A stretch of 39,120 bases of DNA. Source: Candidatus Nanopelagicales bacterium. GTDB lineage: Bacteria > Actinomycetota > Actinomycetes > S36-B12 > GCA-2699445. The stretch lies in the NCBI GenBank assembly GCA_030700225.1, contig JAUYJT010000061.1, positions 1-39,120 on the forward strand, given 5' to 3'. Position 1 is the stretch's first letter; each line of letters opens with the position of its first letter. A program made the translations under genes and the position numbers. Positions 7,418 to 16,059 of the stretch are shown piece after piece. A model generated the notes under the pieces. The model was given only the letters and a program-made list of their open reading frames with translations, had not been told where the DNA came from and did no database searches.

Positions 7418-8817
7418 TCCCCATGACGCTCCGGGAGATCTCGGACATCACTTCAGGGCGACTCCATCAGGACGACGGGGCTGGTGAACCGGTCTTGGGC
7501 GTAGTAGCGGACTCGCGCGAGGTTTCACCCGGTGACTTGTTCGTCGCCATCGCCGGAGATCGCGTAGACGGCCACGATTTCGTGGATCAGGCGATGTCCC
7601 TCGGAGCTCGAGGGGTCCTAGCGGAACGCGAAGTTCCTGCCCCAGCGGTGATCGTGCCCGACTCGCTCGCGGCACTGGGCCAGATCGCGTCACACGTGCG
7701 TGGGAGCCTGCCGGAGGCGAAGGTAGTCGGTGTTACCGGATCATCCGGCAAGACCACGACAAAGGACCTGATGGCGTCCGTCATGGGATGGCGCGGCCCG
7801 GTAGTCGCTCCGGTTGGCTCCTACAATACGGAGCTCGGATTACCCCTTACTGTCTTGACCGCGGACGCTGGTACGCGGACTCTCGTGTTGGAGATGGGAG
7901 CCCGGGGGTCAGGGCACGTCGAGTATCTGTGCGGGATCGCGCGCCCGGATGTGGGCGTAGTGCTGAACGTCGGTTCGGCCCACTTAGGTGAGTTCGGTAG
8001 TCGCGCGAACATAGCGGCGTCCAAAGCGGAGCTGGTCGGGTGTCTGCCGCCAGAGGGCACAGCGGTCCTCAACGCTGACGACAACGCTGTGCTGGCGATG
8101 AGGCAGATGACCACGGCGAATGTAGTCACATTCGGCGTTTCGGCCGGAAGTGATGTCCGAGTCGTTGACGTGAGCTTGGACGACTGCGCGCGCCCTACGT
8201 TCGACCTGGAGTACCGAGGAAAGCGAGCAGCGGTCCGGCTGCGTCTGAGCGGCGAGCACAACGTAATGAACGCGGCCGCTGCCGCAGCCGTTGGCTTGTC
8301 GCTAGGTCTGCCTCTGTCGGAAGTGGCACAGGCTCTCGGGGAGGCGGCTCCTGGGAAGTGGCGGATGCAGGTGCAAGTCACGCCCGGCGGTGTGACCGTC
8401 GTCAACGACGCTTACAACGCGAACCCTGAATCGATGGCCGCCGGCCTCAAGGCGCTGGTTTCGATGGCGCGGAGTCGTGGAGTGCGGTGCTGGGCGGTGC
8501 TGGGCGAGATGAGGGAGCTAGGTCCAGGTTCGGCCGAAGCTCACGACGCCATCGGTCGCCTGGCGGTCCGGCTGGATGTTCCGAAGCTCATCGCAGTCGG
8601 GCCGGGGGCTCGCGCCATCCATCAGGCGGCCTCGCACGAAGGATCCTGGTCGGGTGAATCGGCATGGGTGCCAGACGCGGCCTCGGCACTCGGTGTCCTG
8701 GTTGAGGGTTTGCGACCCACGGATATTGTCTTGGTCAAGGCGTCGCGCGCCGTCGGCCTTGAGGGTGTAGCTGAGGGACTTATGGCTGACAGCGAGGGGC
8801 GGTGTGGCGCCTCTTGA
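7414..8817 (+). CDS. murF: UDP-MurNAc-tripeptide D-Ala-D-Ala ligase MurF
   Basis: A 467-aa ligase that attaches the D-Ala-D-Ala dipeptide to complete the UDP-MurNAc pentapeptide. The P-loop is GVTGSSGKTTTKDL, followed by the family segments LVLEMGARGSGH (Glu and Mg2+ site), NVGSAHLGEFGS and VVNDAYNANPESM. The GTG start at 7414 overlaps the murE stop and follows GAGGGGAGGA; ATG 7423 is an alternative. It overlaps mraY by 16 bases. No ddl gene is in the window, so D-Ala-D-Ala must be made from a locus elsewhere. Confidence 0.96.
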   Translation: MIPMTLREISDITSGRLHQDDGAGEPVLGVVADSREVSPGDLFVAIAGDRVDGHDFVDQAMSLGARGVLAEREVPAPAVIVPDSLAALGQIASHVRGSLPEAKVVGVTGSSGKTTTKDLMASVMGWRGPVVAPVGSYNTELGLPLTVLTADAGTRTLVLEMGARGSGHVEYLCGIARPDVGVVLNVGSAHLGEFGSRANIAASKAELVGCLPPEGTAVLNADDNAVLAMRQMTTANVVTFGVSAGSDVRVVDVSLDDCARPTFDLEYRGKRAAVRLRLSGEHNVMNAAAAAAVGLSLGLPLSEVAQALGEAAPGKWRMQVQVTPGGVTVVNDAYNANPESMAAGLKALVSMARSRGVRCWAVLGEMRELGPGSAEAHDAIGRLAVRLDVPKLIAVGPGARAIHQAASHEGSWSGESAWVPDAASALGVLVEGLRPTDIVLVKASRAVGLEGVAEGLMADSEGRCGAS

Positions 8818-9881
8818 CGCTGATAATCCTTTCGGGTGGCCTGAGCGTCCTGGTTTCTCTTCTTGGCACGCCCCTGTTGATCAGTAGGTTGCGGCGCAGA
8901 GGGTACGCGCAGGCGATCAGGCAATCCACGGCCGAGATCAACTACCCGGCGCATGACAGCAAGCAGGGCACTCCGTCGATGGGCGGGCTGGCGATGATCC
9001 TGGCGATCCTGGTTGGGTACCTGGGCACTCACGCGGTCTTCTGGTCAGCGCCTTCGGCGTCCGGGCTACTCGCCCTGTGGCTCATTCTCGGCCTGGCGGC
9101 CGTTGGGCTCGCCGACGACTATCTGAAGATATTCAAGCGGAGGTCAACCGGGGTCAGGGCGCGCACCAAGCTGATAGGGCAGGCATTCGTGGCGGTCACT
9201 TTCGCCCTGTTGAGCGTGCAGTTTCCCGACGCGAATGGGATCACTCCGGCCTCGCAGGCCATCTCGTTCGTGAAGGACACCCCGCTAGTGCTTCCGGTCG
9301 CGATATTCGTGCTGTGGGTGTGGTTCCTCGTAACTTCCACGACCAATGGCGTGAACCTGACGGACGGGCTGGACGGGCTCGCGACCGGAGCAGCGCTGGC
9401 TTCCTTCGTGACCTACATCGTGATCACGGGGTGGCAGTTCGGCCAGTCGTGCGGGCGGTCACCAGTTGAGGCCTGCTTTGAGGTCCGCGATCCGCTTGAC
9501 CTGACGGTCCTGGCATCCGCGTGCGCGGGTGCGTGCTTCGGCTTCCTGTGGTGGAACACTCATCCGGCCCGCATCTTCATGGGCGACACCGGTTCCCTGG
9601 CTCTTGGGGGTGGCATCGCCGCGCTGGCGATTCTCAGCCGCACCGAGCTTCTGCTGCTGCTGGTCGGGGGGCTGTTCGTGCTGGTTACGGCTTCGGTGAT
9701 TTTGCAGGTCGCCTCGTTCAAGCTGACCAGGCGGCGGATTTTCCGAATGGCTCCTTTGCATCATCATTTCGAACTGAAGGGGTGGCCGGAATCCCTGATT
9801 GTGGTCAGGTTTTGGATCATCCAGGGTCTGTTCATCGGCGCGGCGGTGACTGTCTTCTTCGCCGAGTGGGTCGTGCTGTGA
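8802..9881 (+). CDS. mraY: phospho-MurNAc-pentapeptide translocase MraY
   Basis: A 359-aa polytopic membrane enzyme with about ten transmembrane helices. It transfers phospho-MurNAc-pentapeptide from UDP to undecaprenyl phosphate, making lipid I. Diagnostic segments are GTPSMGG near residue 57, the Asp pair in LADDYLK, NGVNLTDGLDGLA, the FMGDTGSLALGG loop and PLHHHFELKGW near the C-terminus (the histidine motif). GTG 8802 follows GAGGGG and lies inside the murF coding sequence. Its stop overlaps the murD GTG as GTGA. Confidence 0.97.
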   Translation: MWRLLTLIILSGGLSVLVSLLGTPLLISRLRRRGYAQAIRQSTAEINYPAHDSKQGTPSMGGLAMILAILVGYLGTHAVFWSAPSASGLLALWLILGLAAVGLADDYLKIFKRRSTGVRARTKLIGQAFVAVTFALLSVQFPDANGITPASQAISFVKDTPLVLPVAIFVLWVWFLVTSTTNGVNLTDGLDGLATGAALASFVTYIVITGWQFGQSCGRSPVEACFEVRDPLDLTVLASACAGACFGFLWWNTHPARIFMGDTGSLALGGGIAALAILSRTELLLLLVGGLFVLVTASVILQVASFKLTRRRIFRMAPLHHHFELKGWPESLIVVRFWIIQGLFIGAAVTVFFAEWVVL

Positions 9882-11317
9882 CGCTGGATCTGGACGGCTC
9901 ACCGAAGTGGTCGGCAGTGCGCGCGTGTGTGGCTGGGATAGGCGTCGCTGGATTCGCTAGCGCGAAGGCTCTGGCCCTGGCTGGGGCGAGTGTGATCGCG
10001 GTTGACCGCGGCACGAGCGCTGAGCACGAACTCCTGGCCACCAGACTGCGTGACGTTGGCGCGGAAGTTCGGCTCGGCGACGGTGATTCCCTTCCCGAGG
10101 GCGTGGATCTTCTGGTCGTCTCCCCGGGGTTCCCGCCAAACGCGCCAATCATCGCCCAAGCGTTGAAGCGCGGCGTCGAGGTCTGGGGTGAGTTGGAGCT
10201 GGCGTGGCGGCTCAGGGGACCGGGCGCTGCTCCTTGGCTGGCTATCACGGGAACGAACGGCAAGACAACGACGTGCCTCATGCTGGAATCCATGCTCAGG
10301 GCCGCCGGTCACCGGGCCATCGCGGCCGGCAACATTGGCGTGTCCCTCGTGGGCGCTGTAGTGCGCGGAGGACTCGATGTCATAGCTGTTGAAGTCTCCT
10401 CGCACCAGTTGCCGTTCTGGCACACGGTGAGCCCGCTGGCCGCGGTTTGCCTGAACGTCTCCGCGGACCACTTGGACCACTTCGGCACGATGGATGCGTA
10501 CATCGCGACCAAGGCGCGAGTGTTCGACAGGTGTCAGATCGCGGCCGTGTACAACATCGCGGATCAGGCCACAAGGCGAATGGCCGAGGCCGGTGCGCTG
10601 GCGCCGGGGTGCCGCGTGATCGGGTTCGGGCCGCGGCCGCCCCAGCCTGGGCAACTCGGGGTTGTTGACGATCACCTCGTTGACCGGGCTTTCGGTGGCT
10701 CCGCCGCGGACGGGGTGGAGATCGCGTCGCTTTCCGATGTGCGTCCCTTCGCCCCTCACAACGTCGCCAACGCTCTGGCAGCGGCGTCATTGGCCAGGGC
10801 CTTCGGTATCGACGAGGAGGCCGTCGGTGAAGGATTACGTCAATTCGTCCCTGCGCGGCATCGCATGGCCGATCTGGGGATGGTCGGCGACGTCCGTTTC
10901 GTGGATGACTCCAAGGCGACCAATGTCGACGCCGCTCGGACCGCGCTGATGGCGCAAGAGCCCGTGGTGTGGATCGCTGGTGGGACCGCTAAGGGTCAGG
11001 ACTTCGACGAGTTGGTCCGCGATTGCGCCGACCGGATGCGTGGCGTCGTCCTGCTCGGCGCCGACCGAGGCCTCATCTTGGAAGCTCTGCGACGACACGC
11101 GCCGGGGATACCCGTAGTTGAGGTCCGGTCGACGGACACTGGAGCGGTTGGCGAAGTCGTCGCGGCGGCGGTTGACATGGCACAACCTGGGGACACGGTC
11201 TTGTTGGCTCCAGGATGCGCGTCATGGGACATGTTCGATGACTATGCCCAGCGCGGAGACAGATTCGCCGAGGAGGTCGTGAACCTTCGCGAGGCCCGTG
11301 GGGAGAGCCGTGATTGA
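9878..11317 (+). CDS. murD: UDP-N-acetylmuramoylalanine:D-glutamate ligase MurD
   Basis: A 479-aa Mur ligase that adds D-glutamate to UDP-MurNAc-L-Ala. The N-terminal Rossmann-like domain begins VAGIGVAGFASAKAL, the ATP P-loop is AITGTNGKTTT (about residues 121-131), and VEVSSHQLPF and the NVSADHLDHFGTMDAYIATKARVF block follow. The C-terminal domain contains RFVDDSKATNVDAA, a MurD-specific pattern. The frame stays open far upstream within mraY, but GTG 9878, overlapping the mraY stop, gives the standard N-terminus and length. The C-terminus overlaps ftsW. Confidence 0.96.
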   Translation: MTLDLDGSPKWSAVRACVAGIGVAGFASAKALALAGASVIAVDRGTSAEHELLATRLRDVGAEVRLGDGDSLPEGVDLLVVSPGFPPNAPIIAQALKRGVEVWGELELAWRLRGPGAAPWLAITGTNGKTTTCLMLESMLRAAGHRAIAAGNIGVSLVGAVVRGGLDVIAVEVSSHQLPFWHTVSPLAAVCLNVSADHLDHFGTMDAYIATKARVFDRCQIAAVYNIADQATRRMAEAGALAPGCRVIGFGPRPPQPGQLGVVDDHLVDRAFGGSAADGVEIASLSDVRPFAPHNVANALAAASLARAFGIDEEAVGEGLRQFVPARHRMADLGMVGDVRFVDDSKATNVDAARTALMAQEPVVWIAGGTAKGQDFDELVRDCADRMRGVVLLGADRGLILEALRRHAPGIPVVEVRSTDTGAVGEVVAAAVDMAQPGDTVLLAPGCASWDMFDDYAQRGDRFAEEVVNLREARGESRD

Positions 11318-12494
11318 TACGTCAGTTCAGGAAGGGCCGACGCTGCGTGATCGATTGCGGACGCACCCGGCCAGCATCTACTACTTGATGTTGGGTTCGA
11401 CTCTGTTCTTGCTTCTGCTAGGCGTGACCATGGTGTGGTCCGCGTCGGCCATCGACTCCATTCGGGAATCGGGGAGCAGTACCGGGCTGGTGTCGAAGCA
11501 GGCGCTGTTCGCCGCCCTCGGACTGGTCGCGATGTTATTCGCGGCCAAGCTGCCGGTGTCGACGCTTCGCGCCGCCGCATGGCCGTTCATGGGCGTGACG
11601 TTGGCGCTGCTTGTCCTAGTGTTGGTCGTTGGCGTTTCTGTGTTCGGTCAGAAGAACTGGCTTGAGCTTGGCGGACCGTTCCGGTTGCAGCCATCGGAGA
11701 TCGCGAAGCTGGCGTTCATCGTGTGGGCGGCTGGAGTCTTGGCGCGCAAGCGTCGCGATGTCATGGACTGGCAGACCCTGCTGGTTCCAGTCGTCCCCGT
11801 TGGCGGGGTCTTGATGTTCCTGGTCGTGGCCGAGGGAGACTTCGGGAACGCCATGATCATCGGCGTGATCATGATCGGGATGCTCTTCGCCTTCGGGGCC
11901 CCGCTGCGACTCTTCGGGTGGGCGGCGGTGGTCGCTGCCGGAGGCGTGGTCGTGGTAAGCCTCATGGCGGAGCACCGGATAAGGCGCTTGACGGCGTTCC
12001 TGGACCAGGATGCCGACACGCTCGACGGGGCGTGGCAGGTCACTCAGGGCACCTATGCGCTCGGGACTGGTGGTTGGTGGGGAGTGGGGCTGGGCGCGAG
12101 CCGCGAGAAGTGGGGCAGTCTTCCGGCGGCCCACACCGACTTCATCCTTCCCGTCATCGGCGAGGAGCTGGGCCTGTTCGGGACGCTGGCCGTACTTGGG
12201 TTGTTCGCGGTGCTCGTATACGCGCTGTTGCGGCTCGCCTGCGTGACGTCTGATCTGTACGTCCGCTTGCTCGGCGTCGGCGTCGGGGTGTGGTTGATGA
12301 TCCAAGTGATCACGAACGTGGGCGCGGCACTGAAGATGCTCCCGATCACAGGCGTGGTTCTGCCGCTGGTTTCGTACGGCGGCTCGTCGCTCATACCCCT
12401 ACTCGTCGGAATTGGGTTACTGCTCGGCGCTGCCCGAGGACACTCCCGACGCGGGAGATCCGCTGGGTCCGGTCAGCTGGCAGCCGACGGATGA
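11310..12494 (+). CDS. ftsW: lipid II polymerase FtsW (SEDS family)
   Basis: A polytopic SEDS protein of about 394 aa with roughly ten membrane helices, the septal peptidoglycan glycosyltransferase partner of FtsI. SEDS signatures include LQPSEIAKLAF, the AEGDFGNAMII loop (aspartate-containing region), GVGLGASREKWGSLPAAHTDFILPVIGEELG written here in part only (HTDFILPVIGEE), and the C-terminal LPLVSYGGSSLIP. GTG 11310 is preferred because GGGGAGA precedes it at 5 bases; GTG 11298 would add four residues. It overlaps murD by 8 bases, and its stop overlaps murG as ATGA. Confidence 0.95.
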   Translation: MIDTSVQEGPTLRDRLRTHPASIYYLMLGSTLFLLLLGVTMVWSASAIDSIRESGSSTGLVSKQALFAALGLVAMLFAAKLPVSTLRAAAWPFMGVTLALLVLVLVVGVSVFGQKNWLELGGPFRLQPSEIAKLAFIVWAAGVLARKRRDVMDWQTLLVPVVPVGGVLMFLVVAEGDFGNAMIIGVIMIGMLFAFGAPLRLFGWAAVVAAGGVVVVSLMAEHRIRRLTAFLDQDADTLDGAWQVTQGTYALGTGGWWGVGLGASREKWGSLPAAHTDFILPVIGEELGLFGTLAVLGLFAVLVYALLRLACVTSDLYVRLLGVGVGVWLMIQVITNVGAALKMLPITGVVLPLVSYGGSSLIPLLVGIGLLLGAARGHSRRGRSAGSGQLAADG

Positions 12495-13576
12495 GCGGTG
12501 CTGAGCTGCTCCATGTCGTCTTGGCTGGCGGGGGCACCGGCGGCCATATCGAACCGGCTCTAAACCTCGCGACGCAGTTGCGTGCCCGGCGCCCGGATCT
12601 GCGGATCACGGCTCTTGGGACAGCGCGGGGTCTTGAGGTGGACCTGATCCCGCGGCGCGGATACGACTTGGAGTTGATCCCGGCAGTGCCGCTGCCGAGG
12701 CGCCCGGGAAGGGACGCGGCCACGTTGCCCGTCCGCCTCGTTCGGGCCGTTCGTGCCACGCGCGACGTCCTGGCCAGACTCGATGCTGACGTCGTCGTCG
12801 GGTTTGGCGGGTATACGTCCATCCCGGCATACCTGGCGGCTTGGCGTGAACACAGCCCGTTCGTTGTCCACGAAGCCAACGCCAAGGCGGGTCTGGCGAA
12901 CCGGATTGGCGCCAGATTGACCCCGTTCGTCGCGGAGAACTACGCGGGGTCACTCAAGGGAGCGGTCACTCTGGGCTGCCCGCTGCGCCCCTCCATAGCG
13001 TCGCTGGACCGTGCACGATGTCGTGAGGACTCCCGCGTGTCTCTGGGCTTGGATCCAGACCGCAGCACTTTGCTCGTGTTCGGCGGATCCCAGGGAGCGG
13101 AGCGGCTCAATGAGTCTGTGGCTGGGGCGCTGCCAGCTCTCCTGGGTGCCGGTATTCAGGTAATCCACGCGGTCGGGCAACGAAACGAGTTGCCGCCGAC
13201 TGAGCCGGGCTACCAGCCTCTTGCTTTCATTGAGCACATGGATATCGCATACGCGGCGGCTGACCTGGCAGTGTGCCGGGCAGGGGCAATGACTTGCGCC
13301 GAGTTGACCGCGGTTGGGTTGCCTGCGATCTACGTCCCTTACGCGGTGGGAAACGGGGAGCAGCGCTTCAACGCGCAGCCCGTGGTTCGAGCCGGTGGGG
13401 GCCTGATGGTCTTGGACTCCGAGATGAACCCCGACACGCTGCTACGTGCTTCGCTGCCATTGCTGCGCGAACCAGCCAGACTTGAGGCCATGTCAAGCCA
13501 TGCCTCGTCCTACGGAATCCGAGACGCGGCCGCACGTTTGGCGGACATGGTGGAGCACGCTGCGGGGGTGATTTGA
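12491..13576 (+). CDS. murG: UDP-GlcNAc:lipid I N-acetylglucosaminyltransferase MurG
   Basis: A 361-aa GT28-family GT-B enzyme on the inner membrane face. It adds GlcNAc to lipid I to form lipid II. The N-terminal glycine loop LAGGGTGGHIEPALNLA, the GFGGYTSIPAYLAA stretch, VHEANAKAGLANR, the second glycine loop FGGSQGAERLNES and the UDP-GlcNAc-binding region CRAGAMTCAEL...GNGEQRFNAQ are all present. ATG 12491 overlaps the ftsW stop; the open frame reads further upstream but only within ftsW. It is followed by murC with a TGATG overlap. Confidence 0.96.
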   Translation: MSGAELLHVVLAGGGTGGHIEPALNLATQLRARRPDLRITALGTARGLEVDLIPRRGYDLELIPAVPLPRRPGRDAATLPVRLVRAVRATRDVLARLDADVVVGFGGYTSIPAYLAAWREHSPFVVHEANAKAGLANRIGARLTPFVAENYAGSLKGAVTLGCPLRPSIASLDRARCREDSRVSLGLDPDRSTLLVFGGSQGAERLNESVAGALPALLGAGIQVIHAVGQRNELPPTEPGYQPLAFIEHMDIAYAAADLAVCRAGAMTCAELTAVGLPAIYVPYAVGNGEQRFNAQPVVRAGGGLMVLDSEMNPDTLLRASLPLLREPARLEAMSSHASSYGIRDAAARLADMVEHAAGVI

Positions 13577-15021
13577 TGCCCACGCCGGAGCCGCGACCTG
13601 GCGATCTGGGGCGGGTTCACATCCTCGGAATCGGCGGGTCTGGCCAGTCCGGCCTGGCTCGGCTCATGCTTGATCGCGGCATTGCCGTATCGGGCAGCGA
13701 TGTGCGCGACGCCGCCCGGATGCGATCGCTGGCCAGCGAGGGCGTGAAGGTCTACGTCGGTCACGACGCAGCGCATCTTGGATCAGGACGTGAGTCAGCG
13801 GACACCGTCATAGTCACCTCGGTTATCGCCGAAGACAACCCGGAGCTCGTCGAGGCCCGTGACCGAGGCTTGCGGATTCTGACGAGAGCACAGGGGCTGG
13901 CGATCATGATCGCGGGAAGCCGGATTGTCGGAATAAGCGGTACGCACGGGAAGACGACGACGACATCGATGATCACCGTCTGCCTCAACAAGTGCGGCGC
14001 TGATCCGTCGTTCGCCATTGGCAGTGAAGTCCACGACTTGGGCAGCAACGCACACACTGGCTCCAGTGATTTGTTCATCGTTGAGGCCGACGAAAGCGAC
14101 GGGGCCTTCATGCTGATGGATCCCGTGGCGGTCGCGGTGACCAACGTGGAGCCGGACCACATGAACTTCTGGGGGACCTTTGACGCCCTCGAAGCAGCTT
14201 TCGACGACTTCGTCGCACTGCCGGCGAAGAACGACGGGTTCTCCGTCGTGTGGTGCGATGAGCCAGCCAGCCGGGCCCTGGCGGCACGCGCCACCGACAA
14301 GGGCGTGAACGTGTTGACCTATGGAGAGTCTCCCGACGCTGACTACAGGGTGAAGATCCTCGGCAGTGAACGCGCCGGCTACAAGTTCAACGTGTCGCGA
14401 GAGGGCGAGAGCCTCGGGGATGTGACGCTGCGGGTGCCTGGGCGCCACAATGCCTTGAACGCGACTGCCGCCTTGGCCATCTGCGACGGACTCGGCTACG
14501 ACACTTCTGTCGTGATGCGGGGTCTTAGCGAGTACGCGGGCGCCCGGCGCCGCTTCGAGTTCAAGGGAGAGGCCGGGGGGGTGAGGGTCTATGACGACTT
14601 CGCGCACCACCCGACAGCGGTTCACGCCACGTTGGCGGCCGCGCGGGAATTCGTCGGGTCGGGGCGAGTCATCGTGGCGTTCCAACCGCTCCACTACTAC
14701 CGCGTCGCCATGTTTGGCCGTGAGTTCGGTCAGGCGCTCGGACTCGCGGATGAGCTAGTGATCCTTGAGGTGTGCGGGGCCGGGGAGGAGCCTATCCCCG
14801 GCGCGAGCGGTCAGTCGCTGGTCGCGAAAGTGCCGCTTCCAGCCGGTCACGTCGTGTTCGAGCCCTCCTGGTCCAATGCGCCCGAGCGCCTGGCTTCGCT
14901 AGTCCGGCCGGGGGACATCATCATGACGGTTGGCCCAGAAGATGTTGCCCTACTGGGCCCGGAAGTGTTGGCGCTGCTACGAGAGCGCCAGGAGGCTCAA
15001 CCTGGGCGGGATCCTCGGTGA
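13576..15021 (+). CDS. murC: UDP-N-acetylmuramate:L-alanine ligase MurC
   Basis: A 481-aa Mur ligase that adds the first stem-peptide residue, L-alanine, to UDP-MurNAc. The N-terminal domain begins VHILGIGGSGQSGLARLM. The MurC-type P-loop is GISGTHGKTTTTSM (His in place of the Asn of MurD and MurE), followed by VEADESDGAFM and VEPDHMNFW. The C-terminal segments DDFAHHPTAVHATL and AFQPLHYYRV match the family (usual form F.PH.YSR; here Leu-His-Tyr-Tyr-Arg). ATG 13576 overlaps the murG stop (TGATG); a TTG just before it is less likely. The stop overlaps the ftsQ GTG as GTGA. Confidence 0.95.
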   Translation: MPTPEPRPGDLGRVHILGIGGSGQSGLARLMLDRGIAVSGSDVRDAARMRSLASEGVKVYVGHDAAHLGSGRESADTVIVTSVIAEDNPELVEARDRGLRILTRAQGLAIMIAGSRIVGISGTHGKTTTTSMITVCLNKCGADPSFAIGSEVHDLGSNAHTGSSDLFIVEADESDGAFMLMDPVAVAVTNVEPDHMNFWGTFDALEAAFDDFVALPAKNDGFSVVWCDEPASRALAARATDKGVNVLTYGESPDADYRVKILGSERAGYKFNVSREGESLGDVTLRVPGRHNALNATAALAICDGLGYDTSVVMRGLSEYAGARRRFEFKGEAGGVRVYDDFAHHPTAVHATLAAAREFVGSGRVIVAFQPLHYYRVAMFGREFGQALGLADELVILEVCGAGEEPIPGASGQSLVAKVPLPAGHVVFEPSWSNAPERLASLVRPGDIIMTVGPEDVALLGPEVLALLRERQEAQPGRDPR

Positions 15022-15812
15022 GATCCACAATCAACGTCTTGTCGCAACTGATCGCTGAGGACGAAGATCCAGGGGATCCTCAGGTCAAGCTCAGCAAGCC
15101 GAAGCGCTCAAGGCTGCGCCTTGCGATCTACGCGAGTCTGCTGGCCCTAGCCCTAGTAGCCATAGGCTGGCTAGGGTCGTGGAATTCGCCGATCCCTGTG
15201 CGCGAAGTCGTGGTTGAGGGGAGCGACGAGGCGTCGAAGGCGGAGATACTCCAGGTGGCGGCCCTGCGGGAGGGAACGCGCATCAATGAGGTCGACACCG
15301 ACGGGATCGCGGAGCGGGTCGTTGCGATCTCTGGGATCGAACAGGTTGATGTTGAGATCTCCCGTCCCTGGTCGATCGTGATTCGCGTGGTGCAGCGGCA
15401 TCCGTTCGCAGTCGTGGCCATGGACGAGGGCTACTCGGTCATAGACGAGTTCGGCGATGAGATCCGCACGGCGCGAGGCGCCCCCAAACGCCTCCCAGTG
15501 GCGCAGGGCGATAGTGAGCAGATGCCGCTGTTGTTGTCGATACTTGGGGAGTTGCCTGAGGACTTCCGGCGCGGCATCGCCTCAGCTCAGATCGACAAGG
15601 GCGGATACGCGGTCCTGAAACTGCGCCAGGGCGGAGCCACAGTCATCTGGGGGTCCGCAAGCCAGGCTGAGGAGAAGTTGGCGGTCCTAGCCGCGCTGCT
15701 GCCCCGGAAGGCGAAGACATACAACGTGTCTGTGCCAGAAAGGCCCGCGATGACCGGGAGCCTGGACCTGCCCAAGGAGAATCGGGAGCCGCAGGCCTTA
15801 GATCGACGTTGA
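15018..15812 (+). CDS. ftsQ: cell division protein FtsQ/DivIB
   Basis: A 264-aa bitopic protein. A cytoplasmic N-terminus of about 35 residues is followed by one membrane helix (about 36-56, LAIYASLLALALVAIGWLGS). A POTRA domain (about 62-130, IPVREVVVEGSDEASKAEILQVA...WSIVIRVVQRHPFAVV, quoted in part) and a FtsQ/DivIB beta domain complete it. FtsQ links early and late divisome proteins and binds the FtsL/FtsB pair. GTG 15018 overlaps the murC stop; open frame further upstream is a shadow within murC. It is the last gene before a 247-base non-coding gap ahead of ftsZ. Confidence 0.93.
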   Translation: MRSTINVLSQLIAEDEDPGDPQVKLSKPKRSRLRLAIYASLLALALVAIGWLGSWNSPIPVREVVVEGSDEASKAEILQVAALREGTRINEVDTDGIAERVVAISGIEQVDVEISRPWSIVIRVVQRHPFAVVAMDEGYSVIDEFGDEIRTARGAPKRLPVAQGDSEQMPLLLSILGELPEDFRRGIASAQIDKGGYAVLKLRQGGATVIWGSASQAEEKLAVLAALLPRKAKTYNVSVPERPAMTGSLDLPKENREPQALDRR

Positions 15813-15850
15813 GTCCGGTCAGCGGGCGGCGCGAGCCCAGGATCGATGCA

Positions 15851-15994
15851 AACCTAAGGTTGACGTTGAGACTTTTCCTCAAGAAATCGCCAGATTGCGT
15901 TGCGGGGGGTCTTGCGGTGTGGTGTGACGCGCATTACCTTCGACCAAGGCCGCAGGTAGACCAAGCATCGACCTCAAGTCGAGGTGTAGGTCGA
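15851..15994 (+). promoter_or_regulatory. ftsZ leader with inverted repeats (putative promoter/regulatory region)
   Basis: The 247-base gap between ftsQ and ftsZ contains AACCTAAGGTT at 15851-15861 (a perfect palindrome) overlapping a TTGACG at 15860-15865. It also contains two CCTCAAG motifs (15877-15883 and 15972-15978). The second lies in a nested inverted repeat, ACCTC(15971)...GAGGT(15985), inside TCGACCT(15968)...AGGTCGA(15994). The two hairpins are mutually exclusive. A separate ftsZ promoter is expected here because ftsZ is the first gene after the long gap, but I could not assign a convincing -10. The repeats are seen directly; function is inferred. Confidence 0.4.
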
Positions 15995-16059
15995 GAGGTG
16001 GCCCTGGGGATTTCGGATTAACTTGGCCGCTTGATGGCGGCATGGGAGGGGACTTCGTC

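Noticed and set aside
9521-9877. Upstream extension of the murD frame inside mraY
   Set aside because: It reads mraY sequence in another frame; GTG 9878 overlapping the mraY stop gives the standard MurD N-terminus and length.
12290-12490. Upstream extension of the murG frame inside ftsW
   Set aside because: Shadow frame of ftsW; ATG 12491 overlaps the ftsW stop and is followed directly by the MurG glycine loop.
14772-15017. Upstream extension of the ftsQ frame
   Set aside because: It runs through murC in another frame; GTG 15018 overlaps the murC stop and precedes a normal FtsQ topology.
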